64,000 nucleotides of DNA from Saprospiraceae bacterium (GTDB lineage Bacteria; Bacteroidota; Bacteroidia; Chitinophagales; Saprospiraceae): positions 186,001-250,000 of the forward strand of contig JADJNW010000001.1 of assembly GCA_016714085.1 (NCBI GenBank). The letters run 5' to 3'. The notes beneath the pieces are model-generated. The model was not told where the DNA came from. It was given only the letters and a program-made list of their open reading frames with translations, and searched no databases. Made by a program: the position numbers and the translations under genes. Shown here piece by piece: positions 9,897 through 19,038 of this stretch. The number at the start of each line of letters is the position of its first letter. Position 1 is the stretch's first letter.

Positions 9897-10524
9897 AAGC
9901 TATTTAAGTCTAAAGGGATTTTTCATCAGTTTATTTTGTCAGTTAATATAGAAGCATTTTTTATTGAATTATGACTCTACGCATAATATGAACACCAAAC
10001 GATGATTCTGGGAAAATGTTTAATTTTTCTTTGGGAAGATCACGTCAATTGCTGATTTCTGAAGGAAATAAGACGGAAAATAACCTGTCAATATCCTTAT
10101 AATATGGATTAGATCAATCTTTAACAATAAATGCTAAGGATTAACTATAAAGGGTTATTCTGATCAACGATCATAAGATGACTCACCAGGCATTAGCTGC
10201 TGGATAATAGCAAAAGTGCTCACCATCAACTATTAATATTGGCTTTTCACTTTCTATCTTTTGGCTCTTCGGTAGCCGAAAACCAATCGGATAAAATAAC
10301 ATCCTTATTTAATACTGCTGTGCCTACAGCTAGAATCAACATGAGAATAACATCTCCTCCCATGGGTAATGCATTTTTTTTAAACAATCAGTTTGATCCA
10401 AATGCCTTTAAGTTCTTGTAACTGACTTGTTTGGGAAGATTTGTGTAATTTTGGTGAGTGTTGAAATAGTGAAGAATATAATTTTTCGTAAATTTAATCT
10501 CTTTTCATGCTATAAGCAAGCCCT
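9897..10524. other. Divergent intergenic region, no supported gene
   Basis: The region lies between the anti-sigma gene (minus) and the amidohydrolase gene (plus). I looked for the missing ECF sigma factor on both strands and found no sigma-70 region 2 or 4 motif. A 60-codon plus ORF (10239-10421) and an overlapping minus-strand ORF of about 45 codons both have weak support. No clear -33/-7 pair was seen. Confidence 0.35.
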
Positions 10525-12204
10525 ATGACCCACAAAATTTTTATTTTTTCAATATTTATTCTTGGCTTAACATTACAAGCCTGCCAGCCATCGCCCAAAG
10601 CAGACATTATATATATGAATGCCAATATCTGGACGGGAGACCCCGCCAATCCTGAAGCAACCGCGATTGCTATTCAAGGAGACTCTATTTTGTTCGTGGG
10701 TGATGCCCAAGCTATCAAAAAATTTCAAAGTACGACTACTCAAATCATTGATCTGCAAGGAAAAATGATTACACCTGGTTTTATTGATAATCATACTCAT
10801 TTTCTTTCTGGTGGCTTCCAATTAGCCAGCGTGGACTTGCGGTCTGCCAAAACGCCCCAGGAATTTATTCAAAGAATCAAGGATTTTGCTGCTACCCTAC
10901 CCGAAGGTGAGGATCGTTGGATTCTTGGCGGTGATTGGGATCATGAGGCATGGGGAGGCGAGCTGCCCCGCCGCGAGTGGATCGACAGCATTACAACCGA
11001 TTTTCCCGTTTGGGTCAACCGATTGGACGGCCATATGGCCTTAGCGAATACAAAAGCCCTTGAATTAGCTGGCATTACAGGCGCTACGCAGACGCCAGCA
11101 GGTGGTACAATCGTTCGGGATGCCAAAACGGGCCAAATTACAGGCATCCTGAAGGATGAAGCCATGAGCTTGATTTATAAAGTCGTCCCCAATCCTTCCG
11201 AACAAGCCTTTGATGAAGCTTTTGACCGGGCCGTGGAGCACGCGCTTTCATTGGGTGTTACACAAGTACACGATGTGAGCAGTTTTGGTGGCTGGGATGA
11301 CCTAGCGACCTACCAGCGTGCGCAAGCATCAGGCAGGTTACCCATGCGTATTTATTCATTTGTAGCCATCAGTACCTGGCAGCAACTCGCGGATTACGTC
11401 AGTAAGAATGGCAAAGGCAACGATTATTTGCGCTGGGGCGCGCTCAAAGGTTTTGTAGATGGCTCTTTAGGTTCTACAACCGCCTGGTTTTACAATCCTT
11501 ACAACGATGAGCCCAATACTTCCGGGCTTTTAGTAAACGATACCGCCGCTTTGCGCGAATGGATCATCCGGGCAGATGCTGCTGGCTTGCAGGTAGCCGT
11601 ACACGCCATCGGCGATCGCGCGAATGACTGGTTGCTCTCGGTTTTTGAAAAGGCGATTCAACAAAATGGCGACAACCCTTCCCGCCGCTTCCGAATCGAA
11701 CACGCGCAGCATTTGACGCGCGATGCCATCCAAAAATTTGCTCAAATAGGCGTCATCCCCTCGATGCAACCTTACCATGCCATTGACGACGGGCGCTGGG
11801 CGGAAAAACGTATTGGGCCGGAGCGCATCAAAACCACCTATGCTTTTCGCTCATTATTAGACGCTAATGCCCGCCTAACCTTCGGCTCGGATTGGACGGT
11901 AGCACCTTTAAATCCAATGGAAGGTATTTATGCGGCGGTAACCCGCCAGACTATTGACGGTGCAAATCCAAACGGCTGGGTACCACAAGAAAAGATTTCG
12001 GTAGAGGAAGCACTGCATTGCTATACCATTAATAATGCCTATGCAGGGTTTCAGGAAAATCGTTTAGGCATGTTGAAGGCGGGGATGCTGGCAGATTTTA
12101 TCGTATTATCCGATGATCTTTTCAAGATTCAGCCTGAGAAGATCAAGGATGTCAACGTATTGCGTACCATCGTAGGCGGTAAAGAAGCTTTTGTAGCAAA
12201 TTAA
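10525..12204 (+). CDS. YtcJ-like metal-dependent amidohydrolase, lipoprotein
   Basis: The 559-residue product has a lipoprotein signal peptide with lipobox LQAC, then the amidohydrolase-3 (YtcJ-like) fold. Metal and active-site motifs in order are PGFIDNHTHFLSGG (HxH), a VHAIGDRAND segment, RIEHAQHL, and the late Asp in FGSDWTVAPLNPMEG. The C-terminus returns to the small beta domain (AGMLADFIVLSDDLFKIQP). The family hydrolyses amide or related C-N bonds, but the substrate is unknown here. The lipid anchor places it outside the cytoplasm. The gene is monocistronic and is followed by a 21-bp repeat array. Confidence 0.88.
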   Translation: MTHKIFIFSIFILGLTLQACQPSPKADIIYMNANIWTGDPANPEATAIAIQGDSILFVGDAQAIKKFQSTTTQIIDLQGKMITPGFIDNHTHFLSGGFQLASVDLRSAKTPQEFIQRIKDFAATLPEGEDRWILGGDWDHEAWGGELPRREWIDSITTDFPVWVNRLDGHMALANTKALELAGITGATQTPAGGTIVRDAKTGQITGILKDEAMSLIYKVVPNPSEQAFDEAFDRAVEHALSLGVTQVHDVSSFGGWDDLATYQRAQASGRLPMRIYSFVAISTWQQLADYVSKNGKGNDYLRWGALKGFVDGSLGSTTAWFYNPYNDEPNTSGLLVNDTAALREWIIRADAAGLQVAVHAIGDRANDWLLSVFEKAIQQNGDNPSRRFRIEHAQHLTRDAIQKFAQIGVIPSMQPYHAIDDGRWAEKRIGPERIKTTYAFRSLLDANARLTFGSDWTVAPLNPMEGIYAAVTRQTIDGANPNGWVPQEKISVEEALHCYTINNAYAGFQENRLGMLKAGMLADFIVLSDDLFKIQPEKIKDVNVLRTIVGGKEAFVAN

Positions 12205-12213
12205 ATAAATATA

Positions 12214-12591
12214 GCCTCGTAGAATATTCCAGTAGGGTCATTTATCATTCCAACAGGGTCATAGAACGTTATAGGAGGGTTATTTATCATTCTAACAGGG
12301 TCATAGAACGTTATAGGAGGGTCATTTATCATTCCAACAGGGTCCTAGAACGTTTTAGGAGGGTAATTTATCATTCCAGCAGGGTCATAGAACGTTTTAG
12401 GAGGGTAATTTATCATTCCAGCAGGGTCGTAGAACGTTTTAGCAGGGTCATTTATCATTATAGCAGGGCCGTAGAACGTTTTAGCAGGGTCATTTAACGT
12501 TCCAATAGGGTCGTAGAACATTCCAGAAAGCATATTCAATATTATAGAAAGGCGTTGCAGCGCTATAAGAGGCTGCCATGGCATTTCAGCA
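12214..12591. repeat. Tandem array of 18 units of 21 bp
   Basis: Eighteen consecutive 21-bp units fill the gap between two converging genes. Two unit types alternate: type A contains GGGTCATTTATCATTCCAAC and type B contains GGGTCATAGAACGTTATAGG, giving a 42-bp higher-order repeat. The last three or four units at the right end are degenerate. The minus strand reads as a repeated FYDPAGMINYPPKT-like 14-mer, open for 79 codons from 12584 to a TAG in one variant unit, and open again beyond it. No start signal or family supports a real protein, so I treat it as non-coding. Confidence 0.85.
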
Positions 12592-12636
12592 GGTTATTTT
12601 GAGTAGGAATCTATTTCGTTATTTATCCAACCTCAT

Positions 12637-13575
12637 CTAAATATGGATCATGCGCTGGGCTTCGCGTTTCATTTTTAACTCTTTAGGCAAGGATTGTACA
12701 ATCTCTTTTTGCAAAACGTCTACAATTTTCCGCCGCGGGAAAGAGTCTAAACGCACCAAGCTTACTTGTCGCACGGGCACGGGAGCGGAGAAAGATTTCA
12801 AGCATTGTCGATTGTTTTTCGGCATTTTTAGCGCGACCAATTCGGGTACAATCGTCAAGCCGCCGTAATGATCCACCAAATTCATTACGGTTTCAAAGCT
12901 TCCGGCCGCGATTTTGAAGCGCCCTTCCATTTCAAAATCTCGGCGGATTTCACACAAATTCAAAACCTGCGTGCGAAAACAATGCCCTTCCTCCAATATC
13001 CACAGGCGGTTCACGTCCAAATCTTCCGGCAGTATGTACTCCTTATTATAGATGCCTTCGCTATCCGCCACATACGCGTAAAAGCGTTCCATAAACAAGG
13101 GTGTTTCCCGAATGCCCTTTTCTTGCAAAGGTGTTACTAGAATTCCCAAGTCAATTTGCTCGTTTTTAAGGCTTTCAGTGATGGTTTGGGTGTTCATTTC
13201 TTCAATATTCAGCTCCAAATCCGCATATTTTTCCAGCAAAGGCTTTACAAAATAAGGCAACAGGTAAGGCGCTAACGTAGGGATGATGCCAATATTCAAT
13301 CTCCCACTGATTTGCTCGTTCAGTTCAGCTACAATTTCGTGCATCCGCCGCGATTCATTCAGGCTTTTTCGAGCCTGTTGCAAGATCAAAACACCAGCTT
13401 TCGTAGGCTCTACAGGTTGTCGGCTGCGATCAAAGATTTTCACTTGCAATTCTTCTTCGAGTTTTTGGATCATCATACTCAAAGTCGGCTGCGTCACAAA
13501 ACAAGCCTCTGCCGCCCGCGCAAAATGTCGATGGTTGTCAACAGCAATAATGTATTCGAGTTGTTGTAGGTTCAT
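12637..13575 (-). CDS. oxyR: OxyR, hydrogen-peroxide-responsive LysR regulator
   Basis: The 312-residue product is a LysR-type regulator. Its N-terminal winged HTH includes NHRHFARAAEACFVTQPTLS and KLEEELQVKIFDRSRQPVEP. The effector domain carries the OxyR redox motif EEGHCFRTQVLNLC, in which two cysteines sit where E. coli OxyR has C199 and C208. Their oxidation by peroxide forms a disulfide and switches the protein to an activator. The gene faces away from katG, the classic OxyR target, across about 290 bp. The 3' end abuts the 21-bp repeat array. Confidence 0.93.
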   Translation of the reverse strand: MNLQQLEYIIAVDNHRHFARAAEACFVTQPTLSMMIQKLEEELQVKIFDRSRQPVEPTKAGVLILQQARKSLNESRRMHEIVAELNEQISGRLNIGIIPTLAPYLLPYFVKPLLEKYADLELNIEEMNTQTITESLKNEQIDLGILVTPLQEKGIRETPLFMERFYAYVADSEGIYNKEYILPEDLDVNRLWILEEGHCFRTQVLNLCEIRRDFEMEGRFKIAAGSFETVMNLVDHYGGLTIVPELVALKMPKNNRQCLKSFSAPVPVRQVSLVRLDSFPRRKIVDVLQKEIVQSLPKELKMKREAQRMIHI

Positions 13576-13584
13576 AATGTTGGT

Positions 13585-13658
13585 TGCAAGCTACGAGCCA
13601 CAAGCAGCGAGAAAACTCCATTAAGTCTTGCGGCTTGCGGCTTGTTTCTTGTAGCTAC
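13585..13658. repeat. Imperfect inverted repeat in the oxyR-katG intergenic region
   Basis: The left arm (GCAAGCTACGAGCCACAAGC and on) and the right arm (CTTGCGGCTTGCGGCTTGTT, then CTTGTAGCTAC) are imperfect reverse complements around a short A/T loop. The arms carry repeated CAAGC/GCTTG words. This resembles an interspersed palindromic element and would form a long hairpin at the start of the oxyR leader. Confidence 0.5.
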
Positions 13659-13673
13659 TTTATAAATAAAATC

Positions 13674-13728
13674 TATCACAAGATAAAAATAATCATTTTG
13701 ATTTATTAGCTGACTTTTGTCATCTTTG
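13674..13728 (+). promoter_or_regulatory. Predicted katG promoter with an upstream dyad
   Basis: TTTG (13697-13700), a 20-bp spacer and CATCTTTG (13721-13728, one mismatch to TAnnTTTG) form a good promoter. Just upstream lies a dyad TATC-ACAA-GATA (13674-13685), at a distance suited to a LysR activator. OxyR is the obvious candidate to bind there, but that is inference. The leader to the katG ATG would be about 130 nt. Confidence 0.45.
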
Positions 13729-13867
13729 TGCAAGGAATTTAAATGTTAAATTTAGACTTGTATCGCGGAATGAGTTCTATTCTCTAAAACTCGGCAATGA
13801 CTGCTAATGGCAGGATAATAAAATACTGCATTATATCCCTTATCTAACAAATATAAACCGATCAAAA

Positions 13868-16126
13868 ATGGAAAATAATGGACATTCGAGCACAACAAAT
13901 AGTGCCAATGTTTACGATGTGAACAGCGAAAGCGCAGCAAGCAAATGCCCGTTCAGAGGTGGAATGCTCAAGCGCGGCGCGGGCGGCGGCACTTCAAATC
14001 GTGACTGGTGGCCCAATCAGTTGAAATTGAACATCTTGCGTCAAAACTCTGCTCTATCCAACCCGATGGGAGAAAAGTTCAATTACGCCGAGGAGTTCAA
14101 GACCCTTGATCTGGATGCCGTCAAAGAAGACATCTTTGAGTTGATGACTACTTCTCAGGATTGGTGGCCGGCAGATTTCGGACACTATGGCCCTTTATTC
14201 ATTCGCATGGCATGGCATAGCGCAGGTACGTATCGCATCGGCGATGGTCGAGGCGGCGCGGGTTCTGGCACGCAGCGTTTTGCACCACTCAATAGTTGGC
14301 CTGATAATGCGAATCTTGACAAGGCACGTTTGCTGCTTTGGCCGATCAAACAAAAATACGGTAAGAAAATCTCCTGGGCAGATTTGATGATTCTTGCTGG
14401 CAATTGCGCACTAGAGTCAATGGGCTTTAAGACCTTTGGTTTTGCTGGCGGACGCGAAGATGTGTGGGAACCAGAGGAGGACATCTACTGGGGTGCTGAA
14501 ACAGAATGGTTGGGAGATAAACGTTACGCTGGCGATCGTGATTTGGAGAATCCGCTTGCTGCTGTTCAGATGGGGCTAATTTATGTGAATCCAGAAGGAC
14601 CTAATGGCAATCCTGATTCTATTGCTGCGGCAAAGGATATTCGGGAAACTTTTGGTCGCATGGCAATGAATGATGAAGAAACCGTTGCATTGATTGCCGG
14701 TGGACACTCCTTTGGTAAAACGCATGGGGCTGCTGATCCTGGCAAATATGTTGGTCGGGAACCCGCAGGTGCAAGCATTGAAGAACAAGGATTGGGTTGG
14801 AAAAACACATACGGCAAAGGAAACGCAGGCGATACCATTACAAGCGGTCTAGAAGTGACCTGGACGACTACGCCAACGAAATGGAGCAATAACTTCTTCG
14901 AGAACTTATTCGGCTACGAATGGGAATTGACGAAGAGCCCGGCGGGTGCACATCAGTGGAAACCCAAGGGTGACGGGGGTGCTGGCTTGGTACCGGATGC
15001 GCACGACCCCGCGAAGCGCCACCAGCCGATGATGTTGACCACCGACCTTTCTTTGAGATTCGATCCTGCTTACGAGAAAATTTCAAGACGCTTTTTGGAA
15101 AATCCAGATGAATTTGCTGACGCGTTTGCTCGTGCTTGGTTCAAACTGACACACCGCGATATGGGTCCTAAGGCACGCTATCTTGGATCGGAAGTGCCAG
15201 CGGAAGAATTGATTTGGCAAGACCCAATTCCAGCGGTTAGGCATAAATTGATTGATAACCAAGATATTACTGCATTAAAAGCTAAAATTCTTGCTTCGGG
15301 ATTGTCTGTGTCTCAATTGGTATCTACCGCTTGGGCATCAGCCTCCACATTCCGTGGCTCTGATAAGCGTGGTGGCGCTAATGGCGCTCGTATTCGCCTT
15401 GCGCCTCAGAAATTCTGGGCAGTCAATAATCCGAGTCAATTGGCAACTGTATTAGAGGTTTTGGAAGGTATCCAAAAAGAATTTAATAGCGCACAGTCCA
15501 GTGGCAAAAAGGTTTCGCTTGCCGATTTGATCGTGTTGGGTGGATGTGCAGGTATCGAGCAGGCAGCAAAAAATGCAGGTCATAATGTCACTGTGCCTTT
15601 CACACCAGGACGCACCGATGCTTCGCAAGAACAAACCGATGTGGACGCATTCGCCGTATTGGAGCCTAAGGCAGATGGATTCCGAAATTATATGAATAGC
15701 AAATACCCTGTTTCGGCAGAGGAAATGCTGGTGGACAAAGCACAATTGCTGACGCTGACCGCACCTGTGATGACCGTGTTGCTTGGTGGTATGCGTGTGC
15801 TGAACACGAACTTTGATCAATCAAAACATGGCGTCTTCACGAAGCGTCCCGAAACATTAACCAACGATTTCTTTACTAATCTACTTGATTTAGGTACAAC
15901 CTGGAAGACAACTTCAGATGCTCAAGACGTATTTGAAGGGCATGATCGTAGGACAGGCGAAGTGAAGTGGACGGGTACTCGTGTCGATCTGATCTTTGGC
16001 TCAAATTCAGAGCTTCGCGCCATCGCTGAAGTGTATGGAGCTTCTGATTCTCAAGAAAAATTCTTGCAGGACTTTGTAGCGGCGTGGACGAAGGTGATGA
16101 ATTTGGATCGCTTTGACTTGGCCTGA
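13868..16126 (+). CDS. katG: Catalase-peroxidase KatG
   Basis: KatG is a haem enzyme that removes hydrogen peroxide by catalase and peroxidase reactions in the cytoplasm. The 752-residue product is full length and unbroken. The distal site is in RMAWHSAGTYRIGDGRGG (catalytic Arg, Trp and His) and the proximal haem-ligand His is in GGHSFGKTHGA. The second, haem-free domain typical of the family follows (about residues 440-752). The divergent oxyR gene and the dyad upstream suggest peroxide induction. A strong terminator follows. Confidence 0.97.
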   Translation: MENNGHSSTTNSANVYDVNSESAASKCPFRGGMLKRGAGGGTSNRDWWPNQLKLNILRQNSALSNPMGEKFNYAEEFKTLDLDAVKEDIFELMTTSQDWWPADFGHYGPLFIRMAWHSAGTYRIGDGRGGAGSGTQRFAPLNSWPDNANLDKARLLLWPIKQKYGKKISWADLMILAGNCALESMGFKTFGFAGGREDVWEPEEDIYWGAETEWLGDKRYAGDRDLENPLAAVQMGLIYVNPEGPNGNPDSIAAAKDIRETFGRMAMNDEETVALIAGGHSFGKTHGAADPGKYVGREPAGASIEEQGLGWKNTYGKGNAGDTITSGLEVTWTTTPTKWSNNFFENLFGYEWELTKSPAGAHQWKPKGDGGAGLVPDAHDPAKRHQPMMLTTDLSLRFDPAYEKISRRFLENPDEFADAFARAWFKLTHRDMGPKARYLGSEVPAEELIWQDPIPAVRHKLIDNQDITALKAKILASGLSVSQLVSTAWASASTFRGSDKRGGANGARIRLAPQKFWAVNNPSQLATVLEVLEGIQKEFNSAQSSGKKVSLADLIVLGGCAGIEQAAKNAGHNVTVPFTPGRTDASQEQTDVDAFAVLEPKADGFRNYMNSKYPVSAEEMLVDKAQLLTLTAPVMTVLLGGMRVLNTNFDQSKHGVFTKRPETLTNDFFTNLLDLGTTWKTTSDAQDVFEGHDRRTGEVKWTGTRVDLIFGSNSELRAIAEVYGASDSQEKFLQDFVAAWTKVMNLDRFDLA

Positions 16127-16241
16127 TTTCAGCGCCATTTAACGATATAAATGAATTTATGCTGGCACATTCTTAATAATCACAAACATTGGTATGCTGC
16201 AACTTCATAATGTAGCAACCAAAATGAACACACATTGATCG

Positions 16242-16269
16242 AGCCGAGGCGTAATGCTTCGGCTTTTTT
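16242..16269 (+). terminator. Terminator downstream of katG
   Basis: AGCCGAGGC (16242-16250), a GTAAT loop, GCTTCGGCT (16256-16264) and then a T run form a 9-bp hairpin with one G-U pair and a U tail. It lies 115 bp after the katG stop codon. Confidence 0.8.
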
Positions 16270-16406
16270 ATTTTATTCTTTATTTGATCTGAGATTAAGG
16301 CTTCATAAAACCCGTCTAAAGACCAATTCGTCCAAAAATGCTTTACACCTAAAAGAAAATGGCTTACTTTTAAGTAGTAGAAATTCAAAAACAAACCGAG
16401 AAACCT

Positions 16407-17141
16407 ATGCTCCGTTTCTTCCGCAACATCCGCCGCCGCCTGCTCGATTCAGGCAAAGTGCAAAATTATTTGCTTTACGCCATTGGCGAAATCCTGCTGG
16501 TGGTTATTGGTATTTTGATTGCTTTGCAGATTAATAATTGGAATGAGGATAGAAAATCAAAAACTAATGAAAGGGTATATTTAAAAGGCATTAAAAAAGA
16601 TATTGAACAGGATTTGGGGTTCGTTCAGGAGCGAATAGATCAATATTCCGAAAGGCTATCAATGTATAGTAACCTTGATACTGTTTTTGTTAGCAATCTT
16701 TCCGATAATAATAATCCGACTGTATTATCGAGGAGATTTGATGCTAATCAAAGAATTTATTGTCAGGATTTGTTTGGACGGCTGCTTAATTTCAGACTAA
16801 AAGGAGGGACTTATCATTCCTTGATTTCTAATGGCGATGCTAAGATCATCCAAAATAAAGAATTATTTAATCAATTTCAGCAAATTTATGAGCTGGATAC
16901 GCAGTCTCTGGAAAGTACTTATGAGACGATAAAAAACGTAGAATTGGAACTTGGGAAAAAGTATGCTTCCGAAAGGTTATACTTTCCATATAAATATATC
17001 AGAGACGTAAAAGACAAGGCACTTATTGCAGATCTTTATTTTTTCTTTGACATGTTAAAAATACATTATATTCTATTAAACAGAACCAATGAAAGAATGA
17101 TTCAAGCCATTCACAGTATTGAACAAGAACTAGAAAAATAG
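16407..17141 (+). CDS. DUF6090 family membrane protein, copy A
   Basis: The 244-residue product starts with the DUF6090 head: basic MLRFFRNIRRRLLDSGKV, then a single TM (YAIGEILLVVIGILIALQIN) and NNWNEDRK. The remaining 190 or so residues are helical and charged and would lie outside or beneath the membrane. The function of the family is unknown. This is the first member of a tandem set (A 16407, B fragment 17160, C 17432, D 18198, plus a remnant near 19071) that shares almost the same first 130 bases while the bodies differ. I see no promoter of the TAnnTTTG type. Confidence 0.75.
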   Translation: MLRFFRNIRRRLLDSGKVQNYLLYAIGEILLVVIGILIALQINNWNEDRKSKTNERVYLKGIKKDIEQDLGFVQERIDQYSERLSMYSNLDTVFVSNLSDNNNPTVLSRRFDANQRIYCQDLFGRLLNFRLKGGTYHSLISNGDAKIIQNKELFNQFQQIYELDTQSLESTYETIKNVELELGKKYASERLYFPYKYIRDVKDKALIADLYFFFDMLKIHYILLNRTNERMIQAIHSIEQELEK

Positions 17142-17159
17142 CACCTAAATCTTAAACCA

Positions 17160-17222
17160 ATGCTCAAATTCTTCCGCAATATCCGCCGCCGCTTGCTTGA
17201 TTCGGGCAGCAGCGTCCCTTAG
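17160..17222 (+). pseudogene. DUF6090 head fragment, copy B, cut by a palindromic element
   Basis: The ATG at 17160 encodes MLKFFRNIRRRLLDSG, identical in type to copies A, C and D. It then runs into the inserted element that starts near 17210 and stops at a TAG after 20 codons. No DUF6090 body follows. It is either a gene destroyed by the insertion or a head duplicated without a body. Confidence 0.6.
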
Positions 17223-17416
17223 GGACGAGTTATGGGTAGCGGTGAATTATTTTAAAACGTACCGTGCCATTTGGTACGGATTATAAAATTTCGTAATGGA
17301 AAAATATTTACACAAAAAATTATATCATAGACATAAACCATACCTAACGGCATGGTTATCCGGGAATAATTATATTTTCTACCAATAATTTGTCTCTACG
17401 GGACAGAATAAATAAT
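17210..17416. repeat. Multi-hairpin palindromic element inside the DUF6090 array
   Basis: About 200 bp between heads B and C contain a series of palindromes: GTCCC-TTA-GGGAC near the left end, CGTACC...GGTACG near 17258-17279, ACCAT...ATGGT near 17338-17356, and GTCTCTACGGGAC at the right end. The similar outer palindromes act like terminal repeats. There is no ORF. The layout suggests a MITE-like or REP-like element, and the family name is unknown to me. Confidence 0.55.
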
Positions 17417-17431
17417 AAAACACTGAAACCC

Positions 17432-18189
17432 ATGCTCAAATTTTTCCGCTCTATCCGCCGTCGCCTGCTGGATTCGGGCAAAGTGAGAAGCTACGCGCTT
17501 TACGCCATTGGAGAAATCCTGCTGGTGGTCATTGTATTTTGATTGCTTTGCAAGTGAATAATTGGAATCAGGAGCGGAAAGACCGAGCAAAAGAAATGGA
17601 ATATCTTCAAAGGCTTCGAGCAGATATACAAGCTGACACCTTGATGTTATCAGATTTTTTGAATGTGACCGAACATAAAAAGAAATTCCTACAATCTATT
17701 TTAACAGGTGACCTAAAGCAGTTCGAAGTGGTTTATGGGCTTGATCCCGCCTATAACCTTTTTCTCTCCAGATTTCGAGCAGTACCTAATCCCAGTGATA
17801 ATGCCTTTAAAGAAATGACCAGTTCGGGCAATTTAGAGTTAGTGAAAAATGCTGAGCTGAAAGAAAAAATCTTAACCTATTATCGATACATCAATAACCG
17901 AATGGTAGCGCTTGAAGATAAGTATAGTGATTGGCCCAAAATACTATCGCAATTGATACCTGGAGAAGGACACATCTTCGATTCATTATATCCTGATGTA
18001 CCTAATTTCCCAAAATCTGAAGAAGCAGCGCTTATTAAGACGCTTGTTGAACAAAAAGAAGAATTAAGACCGCACATCAATGGGGAGTTGCAATACACGG
18101 TCAAACTAGAGGTGTCCTACATCGCTTTGAAGAAACTTGCCGAGGAGCTATTAACTGAATTAAATAAGGAAATTAGCAGTCGAAAATAA
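17432..18189 (+). CDS. DUF6090 family membrane protein, copy C (one frameshift)
   Basis: The gene starts at the ATG at 17432 with the shared head and continues as an ORF that is open from 17539 (IALQVNNWNQERKDRAKEME) to 18189. At about 17532 the text reads GTCATTGTATTTTG, where copies A and D read GTTATTGGTATTTTG. One G is missing, which breaks the frame inside the TM. Restoring it gives about 252 residues. The body (for example SSGNLELVKNAELKEKILTY) shows the short SSGxLxLIxxxxLK pattern also present in copy D. The frameshift is likely a base-call error. The function is unknown. Confidence 0.68.
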
Positions 18190-18197
18190 TAAAACCC

Positions 18198-18944
18198 ATG
18201 CTCAAATTCTTCCGCAATATCCGCCGCCGCCTGCTCGGTTCGGGCAAAGTCAAAAGCTACGCGCTTTACGCCATTGGCGAAATCCTGCTGGTGGTTATTG
18301 GTATTTTGATTGCTTTGCAGATCAATGCCTGGAATCAGGATCGCCTCAATAGAAAAGAGGAACGAATTATTCTCAGCAACTTACATGAGGAGTTTTTGCG
18401 ACACAAAAAATTGTGGTTAGAGATCGAACCCAAGCTACAACTTAGCAGTGATGCCGATTTACAACTAATGAATCTTTGTGGTACTGCCAATAATACTATA
18501 TCTATGCTGTACATCGATACTTTGCTATCGAATTCATTAATATTTCCCCCATTTAATTCACCTCAACCCATTTTAGAAGAACTGAACAGCTCTGGTAAAC
18601 TAAAATTAATACGGGATGAACAGTTGAAACAAGATTTATTTAAGTGGTTGGCTCAGTTGAAATGGGTGAATCTTGATAATGATTTGATACACAATTGGGT
18701 TCATGAGCGACTACATCCTTATCTGATTAACCGAGTGTCCTATAAAAATATGGATGTTGCAGGAGGCTCTTCTCTTTTGAGAGAGCGAAGCAGGCTGACA
18801 AAAGATTATACTTCCATCTTTCAGGATTTAGAATTTGAAAATATTATGGATAACAAAAGTTTTTTTCAAATACGAATGCAATCCTATTTTAAGGAGTTGG
18901 GGCAGATTATTGATAAAATAATACAAGAAACGGAGCCTAAATAA
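18198..18944 (+). CDS. DUF6090 family membrane protein, copy D
   Basis: This intact 248-residue member has head MLKFFRNIRRRLLGSGKVKS, TM ALYAIGEILLVVIGILIALQ, and a divergent helical body that includes LEELNSSGKLKLIRDEQLKQ. It begins 8 bp after copy C ends, so C and D are probably co-transcribed. The head DNA is richer in G+C than the body and nearly identical to that of A and C. Its function is unknown. A 60-codon ORF that overlaps its stop codon (18944-19126) is not convincing as a gene. Confidence 0.75.
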   Translation: MLKFFRNIRRRLLGSGKVKSYALYAIGEILLVVIGILIALQINAWNQDRLNRKEERIILSNLHEEFLRHKKLWLEIEPKLQLSSDADLQLMNLCGTANNTISMLYIDTLLSNSLIFPPFNSPQPILEELNSSGKLKLIRDEQLKQDLFKWLAQLKWVNLDNDLIHNWVHERLHPYLINRVSYKNMDVAGGSSLLRERSRLTKDYTSIFQDLEFENIMDNKSFFQIRMQSYFKELGQIIDKIIQETEPK

Positions 18945-19038
18945 TGAGTTTAATTAATTTTTTGAAACATAAAGATTGTGTAAAGAAAAGCCTGTTGAAT
19001 ATCATAAATACCTTAAACATCTATGCTCTGCCCAAGGT

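Noticed and set aside
9897..10524. Hidden ECF sigma gene beside the anti-sigma gene
   Set aside because: No region 2 or region 4 motif was found in any of the frames I translated.
12214..12591. CRISPR-like array
   Set aside because: Units are contiguous 21-mers with no unique spacers and no cas genes nearby. It is a simple tandem repeat.
15452..15820. 122-codon ORF antisense to katG
   Set aside because: It is a shadow of a conserved, intact katG frame.
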